From: Rhodoblastus sp963704565
GTDB lineage: Bacteria; Pseudomonadota; Alphaproteobacteria; Rhizobiales; Beijerinckiaceae
DNA: 64,000 nucleotides
NCBI GenBank assembly: GCA_963704565.1
Contig: OY969917.1
Coordinates: 1,798,001-1,862,000 of the forward strand
Reading direction: 5' to 3'
The notes beneath the pieces are model-generated. The model worked only from the letters and a program-made list of their open reading frames with translations, was not told the origin of the DNA and searched no databases. Below, in pieces: positions 41,892-49,893 of the stretch. The position numbers and the translations under genes were made by a program. Position 1 is the stretch's first letter, and the number at the start of each line of letters is the position of its first letter.

Positions 41892-42064
41892 GCATCCCGC
41901 CGATCCTGATCAGGCATCATCCAGCGACGTAGCCTTGACCGCAAGCCATGAATTAGCGCGCCCCGCGCGGCCACTCTCATTCACTGACTCCTTTCAGCGG
42001 AATCAGATGGTGCGGAATGGCTGAGAAGCTTATGGCGTATGCGCCACAATACCGGGAATATGTG

Positions 42065-43096
42065 CTAGTCGAAGAATTTTTTGAGCGCCGCCGCCGCATC
42101 ATTGCTTTGCAAACGCAGCGCCATGAAACGTCCCTGTTTCGCCTCGGCGAGATCGCGATAAAAAATCTTGCTGTCCTCATCCGCGCCAATCGCCAGAAGC
42201 CGCAGGCCGCGCGGCGCGAAGGCGGCGTTGGCGAGGCCGGCGCCCGGCGCCCCGGCAATATATTCCGCTTTGGAGAAAGCCTGCGCGCGCTGAGAAAAAC
42301 TCATGCGCTCCGGCTGGACCGCGACGAAGCCGAGCGGTTCGAGCAGGTCGAAAAAAGGCGACTTCGCGCCGGCCTTCACATAAATTCGGCGCGCGGCTTC
42401 CGGCGCGTCGCCGAAACGCGCGGGCAGAGATTCCAGAACTCCCATGGCGCGCGGCGATTTGGCGGAAAACTTCGCGACCGGAAGCGGAAAGACCAGACGC
42501 ATGAAAGAGACCGGCTCCGGACCGATGGCGACGATCCGCTCCGGCCGCACGCCGAAAAGACGCAAGGACTCGCGGACAACCTCGATCATTTCGCCGCTTT
42601 GGCGCGGGACCGCGAACTGGAACGCCGAAAGATCGCAAAATTGCGCCGCCACCGCGACGCGCGGCAGGATTTCGATCAGCCAGCGCTCATATTCCCGGTC
42701 GCCCGGCTGGCGCAGGAAAATGAAAGCGCCAGCAACGCGGCGAATCGAGGTCAGCGGCCGTATGCGGACGGTAAAGTCGCCATCGCGTGTGCGGCGCAGC
42801 GCGCCGGGCAGCGGCGCGGCCCGGTCGCCAAGGCTTTCGGCGACCACCGCGCCATTGGCCGCGACCAGCGCGCCATCCAGCGAATAGACGTCCTCGAACT
42901 GAGCCAGCCCGCCCGGCGGCGGCCGGGTCTTGCCCCCCTCCTGCCGCGCATAGGGCGGCTCCGGCGCCATGGAGTAAAAGGTCCACGCCAGTTCCGCCGC
43001 CGGCCGGATTTGCGCCGGGCGCCCAAAAAGCGAGGTGAGGGTGAGGTGGCGTTCGCCAAGGTCGAACAAACGCCAGACAAAGGTTTTTTGGGTCAT
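42065..43096 (-). CDS. Glycosyltransferase family 61 (DUF563) protein
   Basis: A 343-residue protein. GT61-like features are visible: AGAFIFLRQPGDREYERWLI with the H/E-W region of the family, IYVKAGAKSPFFDLLEPLGF, PERMSFSQRAQAFSKAEYI, and the glycine-rich AGAPGAGLANAAFAPRG. Bacterial GT61 enzymes add sugars such as xylose to surface polysaccharides. Its ATG overlaps the stop of the TerC-family gene by 4 bp (ATGA), so the two are translationally coupled. The acceptor is unknown. Confidence 0.78.
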   Translation of the reverse strand: MTQKTFVWRLFDLGERHLTLTSLFGRPAQIRPAAELAWTFYSMAPEPPYARQEGGKTRPPPGGLAQFEDVYSLDGALVAANGAVVAESLGDRAAPLPGALRRTRDGDFTVRIRPLTSIRRVAGAFIFLRQPGDREYERWLIEILPRVAVAAQFCDLSAFQFAVPRQSGEMIEVVRESLRLFGVRPERIVAIGPEPVSFMRLVFPLPVAKFSAKSPRAMGVLESLPARFGDAPEAARRIYVKAGAKSPFFDLLEPLGFVAVQPERMSFSQRAQAFSKAEYIAGAPGAGLANAAFAPRGLRLLAIGADEDSKIFYRDLAEAKQGRFMALRLQSNDAAAALKKFFD

Positions 43097-43776
43097 CGGT
43101 CCTCGACGCGTTTCATTTTACGCCCGCGCGCATAGACGAAGGCGAGCAGGAGCCCGATCAGCGCGCCCACCGGCGGCGCGAAATCGCGCATCAGCCCCAC
43201 CGGCATCGGGCTCGCCAGCGCCAGGGCGTCCATCGAGGCCATGCGCCCGGCGATCCAGCCGAGAAACCCGGCGCTCGCCCACAGCATCGGCGGCTTGCGC
43301 AGCGCCAGGATGAATTGCGCCGAGCCCAAGGCCAGCAGCGGAATCGACAAGGCGAGGCCGAGCAACACGAAAGGCTTGGCGCCCTGCGCCGCGCCCAGCA
43401 CGCCGGTCATGTTGAGCAGCGCGCCCTGCGCGTCATAGGCGAGCGCCCCCGCCAGCACCGGGCCAAGGGCGCGGCGCGGCGCGATTTTCGGCATTTTATC
43501 GGTCTCGCCCCGCATCGCCGTCCAAAGCGCGGCCCACAACATGAGCGCGGCGGCGGCGAAGCCGAAACCCGGCAGAGCGGCGACCGCCATCAGGGCGTAG
43601 ACCAGCAGGATGCGCAGCAGGATGAACAGGATCGTGCCGACATTGAGCGCGATCCGCTTCTGGCCCTGCGGCAGCGCACGCGTCGCCATCGCCAGCACGA
43701 TGGCGTTCTCGCCGGCCAGGACCAGATCGACCCAGATGATCTCGATCAAAGCGCCGATGGTTTGCGAAAGGTCCAT
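43093..43776 (-). CDS. TerC-family integral membrane protein
   Basis: A 227-residue protein with about seven hydrophobic segments. The first segment carries the TerC hallmark (IIWVDLVLAGENAIVLAMAT) with Asp and the ENA motif in the membrane, and a second acidic motif region follows later (GALAYDAQGAL). TerC proteins are linked to metal efflux, notably manganese, and tellurite resistance. AGGAAA precedes the ATG. It is the first gene of a two-gene unit with the GT61 gene. No yybP-ykoY-type leader was identified upstream. Confidence 0.88.
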   Translation of the reverse strand: MDLSQTIGALIEIIWVDLVLAGENAIVLAMATRALPQGQKRIALNVGTILFILLRILLVYALMAVAALPGFGFAAAALMLWAALWTAMRGETDKMPKIAPRRALGPVLAGALAYDAQGALLNMTGVLGAAQGAKPFVLLGLALSIPLLALGSAQFILALRKPPMLWASAGFLGWIAGRMASMDALALASPMPVGLMRDFAPPVGALIGLLLAFVYARGRKMKRVEDR

Positions 43777-43939
43777 ATATGTTTCCTGCCGTAATCAAAG
43801 TTCGAACGGCTTCCGATCAAGCGCCCGATCTGTCCCCTCGCCCCGCGTAGCCCGCCGTCAGACGGGCGTCCTGGCGGACACCCCATGTGGAGAGAGGGGG
43901 CGCATCGAGGCTCATATGACGATGTCGTCGCGCGGCAAA

Positions 43940-44518
43940 CTATGCGATCGCGAAGCTTTTGGCCATGTCCAGAATGACGCGGGCAGCGCGCTCCAATCGG
44001 GCGCCGCGCCAATCGGGGAGGTGAAGGAAACAGGCGCGGCGATCCATCAGCAGCGAAAGGTAGAAACTCTCGTTGCACAGATAATCCCCGGCGTCGCGGG
44101 ACAAAGCGGCCGGCAGGCCGTTGCGGCGCGCCACAGCCGCGAGGCGCGGGGCCGAACCGCCGGCGCGAAAAAAATCCGGCCCGCCATGGACGATGGCGCG
44201 GCAAAAAGCGTGCTGGCGGGCGGCGTCGGGCCGCAGCGTCGAGACGCGATTGCGCGCGAGGGTCTCGATGGTCAGCCGCCGCCGGCGCCCGGCGACGCCG
44301 AGCAGCAGCACGGCGTCCGGGCTCGTCCGCGCGAAAAGCTGCGACAGAATCGGCGACAAGGCGGAAAACTCGACCGGCAAAACGGCGACATGAAGGTCGA
44401 TTCCCGCCAAGGCGAAAACGCTTTTTTTCTTTTCCAGCCATCGCGCGCAAAATTCCGCCGGATTGCGCTTGTGGCCGGAGAAGGCGCCGAAACCGGCGAC
44501 GAGCAGCGACCGGCGCAT
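43940..44518 (-). CDS. pcp: Pyroglutamyl-peptidase I (C15 cysteine peptidase)
   Basis: A 192-residue protein, close to the family length of about 215. It starts LLVAGFGAFSGHKRNPAE, as in C15 enzymes. The likely catalytic triad is Glu85 (LTIETLARN), Cys148 (DAGDYLCNESFY) and His166 (ACFLHLPDW), in the canonical order. It removes N-terminal pyroglutamate from peptides in the cytoplasm. It starts 3 bp after the meaB stop, so the two genes form an operon, a pairing not obviously explained by pathway. Confidence 0.85.
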   Translation of the reverse strand: MRRSLLVAGFGAFSGHKRNPAEFCARWLEKKKSVFALAGIDLHVAVLPVEFSALSPILSQLFARTSPDAVLLLGVAGRRRRLTIETLARNRVSTLRPDAARQHAFCRAIVHGGPDFFRAGGSAPRLAAVARRNGLPAALSRDAGDYLCNESFYLSLLMDRRACFLHLPDWRGARLERAARVILDMAKSFAIA

Positions 44519-44521
44519 GGC

Positions 44522-45520
44522 TCAAAAACCCAACGCCGCCGCGATCGTTTCGACCGCGAGGGTCGGCGCCAGCGCGCCCTCGGCGACCCGGCGTTCGAGT
44601 TCCGGCAGCAGCGCCCGCAGATGGGCGTCGGAGCGCAGCCGCGCGAACATCCGCTCCTCCAGCATGGTCCACATCCATTTGACCTGCTGGTCGCGGCGCT
44701 TTTGCGCCAGTTCCCCGGTCGCCTCGAATATTTTCCGATGCTCGACCACTTTTTTCCACATGTCGTCGAGCCCGACATTGTCGAGCCCGGAAACCAGAAC
44801 CACCGGCGGCGACCAGCTGGGCGAGGCCTGCTGCATGATATGGAGCGCGGCGCGATATTCGCCCGCCGCCGCGACGGCGCGGGCGCGGTTGTCGCCTTCC
44901 GACTTGTTGACGGCGATCATGTCGGCCAGCTCCAGCACCCCTTTTTTTATGCCCTGCAATTCGTCGCCGGCGCCCGGCAGCATCAGCACCAGGAAAAAGT
45001 CGGTCATTTCCGCGACCGTGGTCTCGGACTGGCCGACGCCCACCGTCTCGACCAGGATCACGTCGAAGCCCGCCGCCTCGCACAACAGCATGGTTTCGCG
45101 GGTCTTGGCCGCCACGCCGCCGAGCGTGCCGGAGGACGGCGAGGGGCGGATGAAGGCGTCGCGCTCCGCCGCGAGCCGCGCCATCCGGGTCTTGTCGCCG
45201 AGGATCGAGCCGCCCGTGCGCGCCGAGGAGGGATCGACCGCCAGAACCGCCACCTTGTGGCCGGCGGCGATGAGATTGGAGCCGAGCGTGTCGATGGCGG
45301 TGGATTTGCCGACCCCCGGCACGCCGGTGATCCCCACCCGCATCGCCGCGCCGGTGAAGGGCAGCAGAAGCTGGACCAGTTCGCGCGCCTGATGCTGGTG
45401 CTCGGGCTTGCGGCTCTCGACCAGAGTAATGGCGCGGGCGAGCGCGGCGCGGTCGCCGGCGCGCAGGCGCCCGGCGAGAGTCGGCATGTCGAGGGCGCGG
45501 GGATTCGGCGAAGAGCTCAT
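44522..45520 (-). CDS. meaB: Methylmalonyl-CoA mutase-associated GTPase MeaB (ArgK family)
   Basis: A 332-residue G3E-type GTPase. The P-loop is GITGVPGVGKST (residues about 63-74), followed by VLAVDPSSARTGGSILGDKT, the family's invariant RPSPSSGTLGGVA, the Walker B-like ILVETVGVGQSE, and the NKSEGDN base-recognition region. MeaB protects and loads cobalamin into methylmalonyl-CoA mutase, acting in propionyl-CoA or ethylmalonyl-CoA metabolism. The mutase genes are not in the window. An IS91-type element ends 75 bp upstream of its start codon, so its original promoter may have been separated or replaced. Confidence 0.96.
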   Translation of the reverse strand: MSSSPNPRALDMPTLAGRLRAGDRAALARAITLVESRKPEHQHQARELVQLLLPFTGAAMRVGITGVPGVGKSTAIDTLGSNLIAAGHKVAVLAVDPSSARTGGSILGDKTRMARLAAERDAFIRPSPSSGTLGGVAAKTRETMLLCEAAGFDVILVETVGVGQSETTVAEMTDFFLVLMLPGAGDELQGIKKGVLELADMIAVNKSEGDNRARAVAAAGEYRAALHIMQQASPSWSPPVVLVSGLDNVGLDDMWKKVVEHRKIFEATGELAQKRRDQQVKWMWTMLEERMFARLRSDAHLRALLPELERRVAEGALAPTLAVETIAAALGF

Positions 45521-45605
45521 GCCGCTTTATAGGCAAGCCGCGCCGCCAACGAAAGCCGCACATCGCCGAGTGCGTCTCCGTATGGATTTCGGTTTTTGTG
45601 AAGGG

Positions 45606-45662
45606 TTTCGGTCGCCGGCCCCCACACGCGTGATCGGGTCGGCGCGGGGCCGGCGACCGAAA
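45606..45662. repeat. Subterminal 17-bp inverted repeat at the putative origin end of IS91 copy 1
   Basis: Positions 45606-45622 and 45646-45662 are perfect reverse complements over 17 bp with a 23-nt loop. The same pair occurs in copy 3 (59116-59132 / 59156-59172) and, with one mismatch, in copy 2 (54165-54181 / 54205-54221). It lies on the side downstream of the transposase, where IS91 elements carry oriIS. Confidence 0.75.
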
Positions 45663-45715
45663 GCCTCCGAAGGAGGAAACCGCGGGCCGGAAAGGCTCCG
45701 TTGCCGCGAGGCTCG

Positions 45716-45958
45716 CTATGGGGATTTGAAGACGGCGGTCAGGGCAACGGGGCGTCTGTTTTGCGCTTTGGCGCCGGTATTTGACGGTGTGACGTGCGGC
45801 GAGGAGGCGATTTGGGCGATCCGCGCGTAGATTTTTCCGAAGGTCATGGGGCTGAAGCAGCTTTGGGCGGGCGTTTCGGGCGCGGCGCGCCCGGGCCAGA
45901 ACGAGGTCGGCGGCGAAGGCAAGCAGAACTGGGGAGCGGGAAGTGGGGTCATGGTCAT
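45716..45958 (-). CDS. Small ORF coupled to the IS91-type transposase (copy 1)
   Basis: An 80-codon frame whose ATG overlaps the transposase stop (ATGA). It ends FKSP. In the diverged copy 2 the matching frame (53865-54110, 81 codons) keeps the same overlap, length and end, with a 3-bp indel and roughly 57% residue identity, so the frame has survived divergence. The sequence is Pro/Ser/Ala-rich with no recognisable domain. It may be a real accessory protein or only open sequence at the origin end. Confidence 0.4.
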   Translation of the reverse strand: MTMTPLPAPQFCLPSPPTSFWPGRAAPETPAQSCFSPMTFGKIYARIAQIASSPHVTPSNTGAKAQNRRPVALTAVFKSP

Positions 45959-47160
45959 GAGGTGTCGATCCTGATCCGACAGGGCGAGGCCGGCGGCGCG
46001 GGGCGCACGCCTTCAAACGTTTCGATGATGATCATCCGGCCGCCGCAGCAGGGGCATTTGTGCGCGCCGTCAACGGGATCGGCGTCGCCATCCGTCTCGG
46101 GCTGTTGTTGCGGCGGGGTCTCGGCGACGGCCAGTAACGCGCGGGCGCGCTCGATGTTGCGGGCTCGCGCCGCGCTGGCGAACAGGCCGTAGTGGCGGAT
46201 GCGGTGGAAGCCGCTTGGCAGCACGTGCATGAGAAACCGGCGGATGAACTCAGGCCCGTCGAGCGTCATGGTCTTGAGCTGGTCGCCTTCCTTGATCCGA
46301 TAATCTTTCCATTTGAAGGTGACGCCCGCGTCGTCGAGCGCGATGAGCCGGGAGTTCGAGATGGCGACCCGATGGGTATAGCGCGACAAATAGGCGAGCA
46401 CAGCCTTTGGACCGGCGAAGGGCCGCTTGGCGTAAACGACCCATTCGGAGCGACGCAAAGGCGCGAGGGCTGCGGCGAAAGCCTCTCTGTCGGCGAGCGG
46501 CGCCAGATCGCCGAAGAAGGTGAGGCGGCCGGCGGCGTTCAGCGTGGCGAGACCTTCGAGGAACAGCCGCCGGAACAAGCGCGAGAGCACGCGCACCGAC
46601 AGGAAAAAGCCCGGCTTGCAGGCGATCCAGCGCGATCCGTCCGGCGACAGGCCGCCGCCGGGAACGATGATGTGGACATGGGGATGATGGGTCAGCGCCG
46701 AGCCCCATGTGTGCAGGACGGCGGTGAGGCCGATGCGGGCGCCGAGATGTTTGGGATCGGCGGCGATGGTGGTCAGGGTCTCGGCCGCCGCCTTGAACAG
46801 CAGATCGTAGACGACGGCCTTGTTCTGGAAAGCGATCGCCGCGACCGCGGCCGGCACGGTGAAGACGACGTGGAAATAGGGAGCCGGCAGCAGTTCGGCT
46901 TCTCGTTCTGCCAGCCATTGTCGGGCGGCGGCGGCCTGACACTTGGGACAATGGCGGTTGCGGCAGGAGTTATAGGAGATGCGCGTATGCGCGCAGTCCT
47001 CGCAGCGCTCGACATGACCGCCGAGCGCGGAGGTGCGGCAGTTTTCGATCGCCGACATCGCCTTCAATTGGGCGAGGCTGACATGACCGGCGTTGGCCTT
47101 GCGCCAGTCCGCGCCATGGGCGTGAAAAATGTCGGCGACTTCAAGATGAGGCCGCGGCAT
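45955..47160 (-). CDS. IS91-family transposase (Y2/HUH type), copy 1
   Basis: A 401-residue protein. An N-terminal zinc-binding segment (CEDCAHTRISYNSCRNRHC-PKC, residues 53-74) precedes the HUH motif at His161-Val-His163 (THHPHVHIIVPGGG) and the tyrosine pair Tyr257/Tyr261 (AYLSRYTHRVAIS), the YxxxY arrangement of IS91 rolling-circle transposases. A second Cys cluster (CPCCGG) is near the C-terminus. The ATG at 47160 is chosen: it lies 10 bp after the recombinase stop, and sequence further upstream in this frame only overlaps that gene. Confidence 0.95.
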   Translation of the reverse strand: MPRPHLEVADIFHAHGADWRKANAGHVSLAQLKAMSAIENCRTSALGGHVERCEDCAHTRISYNSCRNRHCPKCQAAAARQWLAEREAELLPAPYFHVVFTVPAAVAAIAFQNKAVVYDLLFKAAAETLTTIAADPKHLGARIGLTAVLHTWGSALTHHPHVHIIVPGGGLSPDGSRWIACKPGFFLSVRVLSRLFRRLFLEGLATLNAAGRLTFFGDLAPLADREAFAAALAPLRRSEWVVYAKRPFAGPKAVLAYLSRYTHRVAISNSRLIALDDAGVTFKWKDYRIKEGDQLKTMTLDGPEFIRRFLMHVLPSGFHRIRHYGLFASAARARNIERARALLAVAETPPQQQPETDGDADPVDGAHKCPCCGGRMIIIETFEGVRPAPPASPCRIRIDTS

Positions 47161-47170
47161 GCGGCGTGCG

Positions 47171-48046
47171 TCAAACGGGCGGCGCGCGCCCGGTGAGGTT
47201 CGCGGTGAGCTTTTCCAGCGGGCTGGTGACGTCGCGGATCGTGTTGACGGCGACGCGGGTGTAAAGCGCCGTCGTCTCCAGCTTGGCGTGTCCGAGCAGG
47301 ACCTGGATGACGCGGATGTCGACGTTCTGTTCGAGCAGATGGGTGGCGAAGCTGTGCCGCAGGGTGTGGGGCGACACGCGCTTGGCGATGCCAGCTGTCC
47401 GCGCCGTTTCGCGCACAACGCGGCTCAACTGGCGCGCCGACATCGGGTTGACCGGGTTCTGCCCGGGAAACAGCCAGGCCTGGGGCCGCGCCGCCCGCCA
47501 CCAGTCGCGCAGCCATTCGAGCAGTTGCGGCGAGAGCATGACATAGCGGTCGCGCTGACCCTTGCCCTGCTCGACCCGCAAGGTCATGCGCTTGCTGTCG
47601 ATGTCCGACACCTTGAGCGCCACGACCTCGGAGACGCGCAATCCCGCGCCATAGGCGACGCCGAAGGCGGCCTTGTACTTGAGGCCGGGCGCGGCTTCGA
47701 GGAGGCGGGCCACCTCCTCCTGGTTCAGCACCACCGGCGCCCTGCGCGGCTTATGCACGCCAGCGAGATGGCGGGCGAGTTCAGGCCGTTCGAGCGTGAC
47801 GTTGAAGAAGAACCGCAGCGCGGCGACGGCGGCGTTGATGGTCGGCGCGCCGATCTGCCGATTGGCCATATGCAGCTGGAAGAGCCGAACGTCCTCGGCC
47901 GTGGCGGCGTCCGGCGAACGGCGGAGAAAGACCGCGAAGTTCCGCACGTGGCGGATGTAGTCCTTCTGGACCTTCTCGGTGAAGCGGCGCGCCGTCATGT
48001 CCTCGGTCATGCGCTGGCGCAATGGGCTGTTTGGCTTGTCGATCAT
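47171..48046 (-). CDS. Tyrosine recombinase/integrase of IS91-type element, copy 1
   Basis: A 291-residue XerC/D-like protein. The N-terminal SAM-like DNA-binding domain covers about 10-95, and the catalytic domain about 105-285. The active-site set is complete: Arg137 (GAGLRVSEV), a Lys near 162, His227 and Arg230 (SPHTLRHSFATH), His253 (LLGHAKLETTALY) and Tyr262. It lies directly upstream of the transposase gene in the same orientation, and a palindrome sits 10 bp before its start. In the mobile element it could resolve dimers or act at the palindrome; this is inference. Confidence 0.93.
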   Translation of the reverse strand: MIDKPNSPLRQRMTEDMTARRFTEKVQKDYIRHVRNFAVFLRRSPDAATAEDVRLFQLHMANRQIGAPTINAAVAALRFFFNVTLERPELARHLAGVHKPRRAPVVLNQEEVARLLEAAPGLKYKAAFGVAYGAGLRVSEVVALKVSDIDSKRMTLRVEQGKGQRDRYVMLSPQLLEWLRDWWRAARPQAWLFPGQNPVNPMSARQLSRVVRETARTAGIAKRVSPHTLRHSFATHLLEQNVDIRVIQVLLGHAKLETTALYTRVAVNTIRDVTSPLEKLTANLTGRAPPV

Positions 48047-48056
48047 CGCGAAAGCT

Positions 48057-48097
48057 CCTGTCTCGCATGGGGTTGAACCCCACGATTTTGAGACAGG
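48057..48097. promoter_or_regulatory. Nested palindrome upstream of the recombinase gene (IS91 copy 1)
   Basis: Outer arms CCTGTCTC (48057-48064) and GAGACAGG (48090-48097) enclose an inner palindrome TGGGGTT-g-AACCCCA (48068-48082). The same arrangement is found in copy 2 (51726-51766) and copy 3 (61567-61607). It could be an operator, a leader hairpin, or the recombination site of the tyrosine recombinase. Confidence 0.5.
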
Positions 48098-48258
48098 TCA
48101 GCCGCGTCGCCTCAGGAATTGCACGATCACGAATCTCGCCGCTTCTCGCCGCCCCTACCGCGAAAGCGGTTTAGTCCATCGGCTCATTGCTGCCCTTCCT
48201 GATCGAATCGGCGACCGTCTTGAGTGGGACAGCAAGCCGACATTGAGCCGTGCGCAAA

Positions 48259-49180
48259 TCAATGCTTTTGAAAAACCATCACGGCGATTACCACTAAAAG
48301 GGCGACTGCGACCCATGCGGCTTGCTTCAACGAAGCCAGAACGGGCAAAAGGCGTTGGTCCATCTCCGAGGTGACTTGAAGCGCCGGGTTGGCCGGAGGT
48401 GTGTTGTCGGGCGTTTCGTCGATCGAACGCGGCGACGGCGAGCCATTGCCGAATTCAAGGCGTCGATGCAGCAGCAGGCGGGCGTCACCGACCCGCCCCA
48501 GACGCGGCGGCTCGCCGTGAAAATCGGGCGGAAGATCGAGTTTGTGTTCGTCACCCTGCACGAGAACCTTCACCCTGTCGGTCGAAGCCGACGGGCTCCA
48601 ATCCGAATAAAATCCGTCCACCGACTTAACGTTGAAAAGTATAGTGTCGATTGCGCCCTGCTCAATCAAAGCTACGTAGCGCGCAAATTCCTCCGCCTTC
48701 ACGTAAAGATAAAACCATATGAAATCATCCTCTGTTTCAGCTCGAAAGTCGAACTCGCTCGTGTAAGAAACGCTGCCCTGCGCAAAGCAGCGTTCCGCCA
48801 TTGTAGGATCGTCGATCGGAAGGACTTCCAGCGTGAAGTGCCGAATAGCGCGCTTGGTGCCGAACATCGAGAATGTCGCGTCGCACACAAACTCGCCGTT
48901 CTCCAACATGCCGGGCCGAAGCGTGATTCGGATGATTTGATCCGTCTTGATTTGGGGCGGGCTCATCGCTTTCGCCCGTCAGCGAAAACGGCGTCTCGAT
49001 CTCAAACCAGTTTGTAAGCACACAGGACGTAGCCGAAAAGACCAGCGTCCAGTTCCATGGAATTTGATCCCGACCGATCGGACGACCGTCAGCGTCGATC
49101 TCATCAATCGCCCATGCATAAAGGCTCTTGTACTTCAACTCAGTATGCAGTCGAAGCCCATAATCTAAATGATAATCCAT
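48259..49180 (-). pseudogene. Probable frameshifted gene for a tail-anchored protein, unknown function
   Basis: Two minus-strand frames fit one protein. The first starts at ATG 49180 (MDYHLDYGLRLHTELKYKSL) and reads well to SLTGESDEP near 48960. The second is open from 48966 (PPQIKTDQIIRITLRPGML) to the stop at 48259. Removing one base in the G/C run around 48954-48957 would join them into about 305 residues. The joined protein is soluble with a C-terminal membrane helix (AAWVAVALLVVIAVMVFQKH). The second part could also be translated alone from 48966 (235 residues). No family was recognised. It belongs to the AT-richer cargo between two IS91-type copies. Confidence 0.55.
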
Positions 49181-49333
49181 AACTCTTCCCGCCCCGTTCG
49201 TGTTAAAGCGAAAACATCATAGATCGGCGTGCAAAAATCAAGGAAATGCACGGCCAGAGAGCCTTCGAGTTTAAAGGGCATTTTTGGTGCATAAGATACG
49301 TACAAAATAAGGGGCCCTTGCGAAACCTTTGAT

Positions 49334-49843
49334 TTATTCACCTTTGGTCATAGCGTCGCAAACGAGATTTGCGCAATCTTCAATGCTGCGTCCTGCCGTA
49401 TCAACCATAAGGTGATCCCGATCCCATGGCTCATACTCAAGCTTTGTCACGGTCTGCCATTTCGGGAGAATGAGACCCCGCACGTCGGGACGCCTTGTTT
49501 CAATGCGCCGCCTATGTTCCTCACTGTCTGAACATATCATTTCAACTTCGATGATCCGCGCCCCACCTCGCTCGCCTGCGCATCGCCAATCTTCTCGCGT
49601 CAAGACTGAGCCATTCACGGAGTCTGCAATAACGTTATGGCCTAGGCGCAGATTCTCCTCCGCTACAGCGTGGGCTACGAGATAACCTGCGTTATCTACA
49701 GATGACGTGACGCCGGAAGCTTTGATCGCCTGTTCTATCGAATCGATCCGCAGCCAAAAAGCTCCAATCTTTCTCGCCAATTCACGCGCGATTGAGGATT
49801 TCCCCACACCCGGACGACCGGCAAAAATGATGAGCGTAGCCAT
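49334..49843 (-). CDS. Small P-loop ATPase/kinase (AAA_33-like)
   Basis: A 169-residue protein. Walker A is FAGRPGVGKSSIA (residues 6-18). A kinase-like acidic motif follows (RIDSIEQAI), then a segment VIADSVNGSVLTREDWR typical of small nucleoside-kinase or phosphotransferase relatives, and a lid-like Arg-rich region (SDSEEHRRRIETRRPDVRG). The fold matches cytoplasmic phosphotransferases of the chloramphenicol-phosphotransferase/AAA_33 type. The substrate is unknown. It lies in lower-GC cargo and is transcribed away from the next gene, which starts 50 bp beyond its own start. Confidence 0.8.
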   Translation of the reverse strand: MATLIIFAGRPGVGKSSIARELARKIGAFWLRIDSIEQAIKASGVTSSVDNAGYLVAHAVAEENLRLGHNVIADSVNGSVLTREDWRCAGERGGARIIEVEMICSDSEEHRRRIETRRPDVRGLILPKWQTVTKLEYEPWDRDHLMVDTAGRSIEDCANLVCDAMTKGE

Positions 49844-49893
49844 TGCCGCACCTCGTATAATGTCAGTGGTTGGATGATTTCGAGGTTACGCGC

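Larger units (their letters stand above)
45595..48177 (-). mobile_element. IS91-type element with tyrosine recombinase, copy 1
   Basis: About 2.58 kb that matches 59105-61687 at a constant offset of 13,510 bp, apparently without differences in the coding parts. The left limit is set where similarity to copy 3 starts (TTTGTGAAGGG). The right limit is set where identity stops (after TTAGTCC), but weaker similarity to copy 3 continues to about 48220, so the true end may lie there. Content from right to left: a palindrome, tyrosine recombinase gene, Y2 transposase gene, small ORF and a 17-bp terminal inverted repeat. No target-site duplication was seen, as expected for IS91. Confidence 0.85.

Noticed and set aside
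43840..43900. Short GC-rich hairpins after the pyroglutamyl-peptidase gene
   Set aside because: Possible intergenic repeat, but stems are only about 5 bp; no function can be supported.
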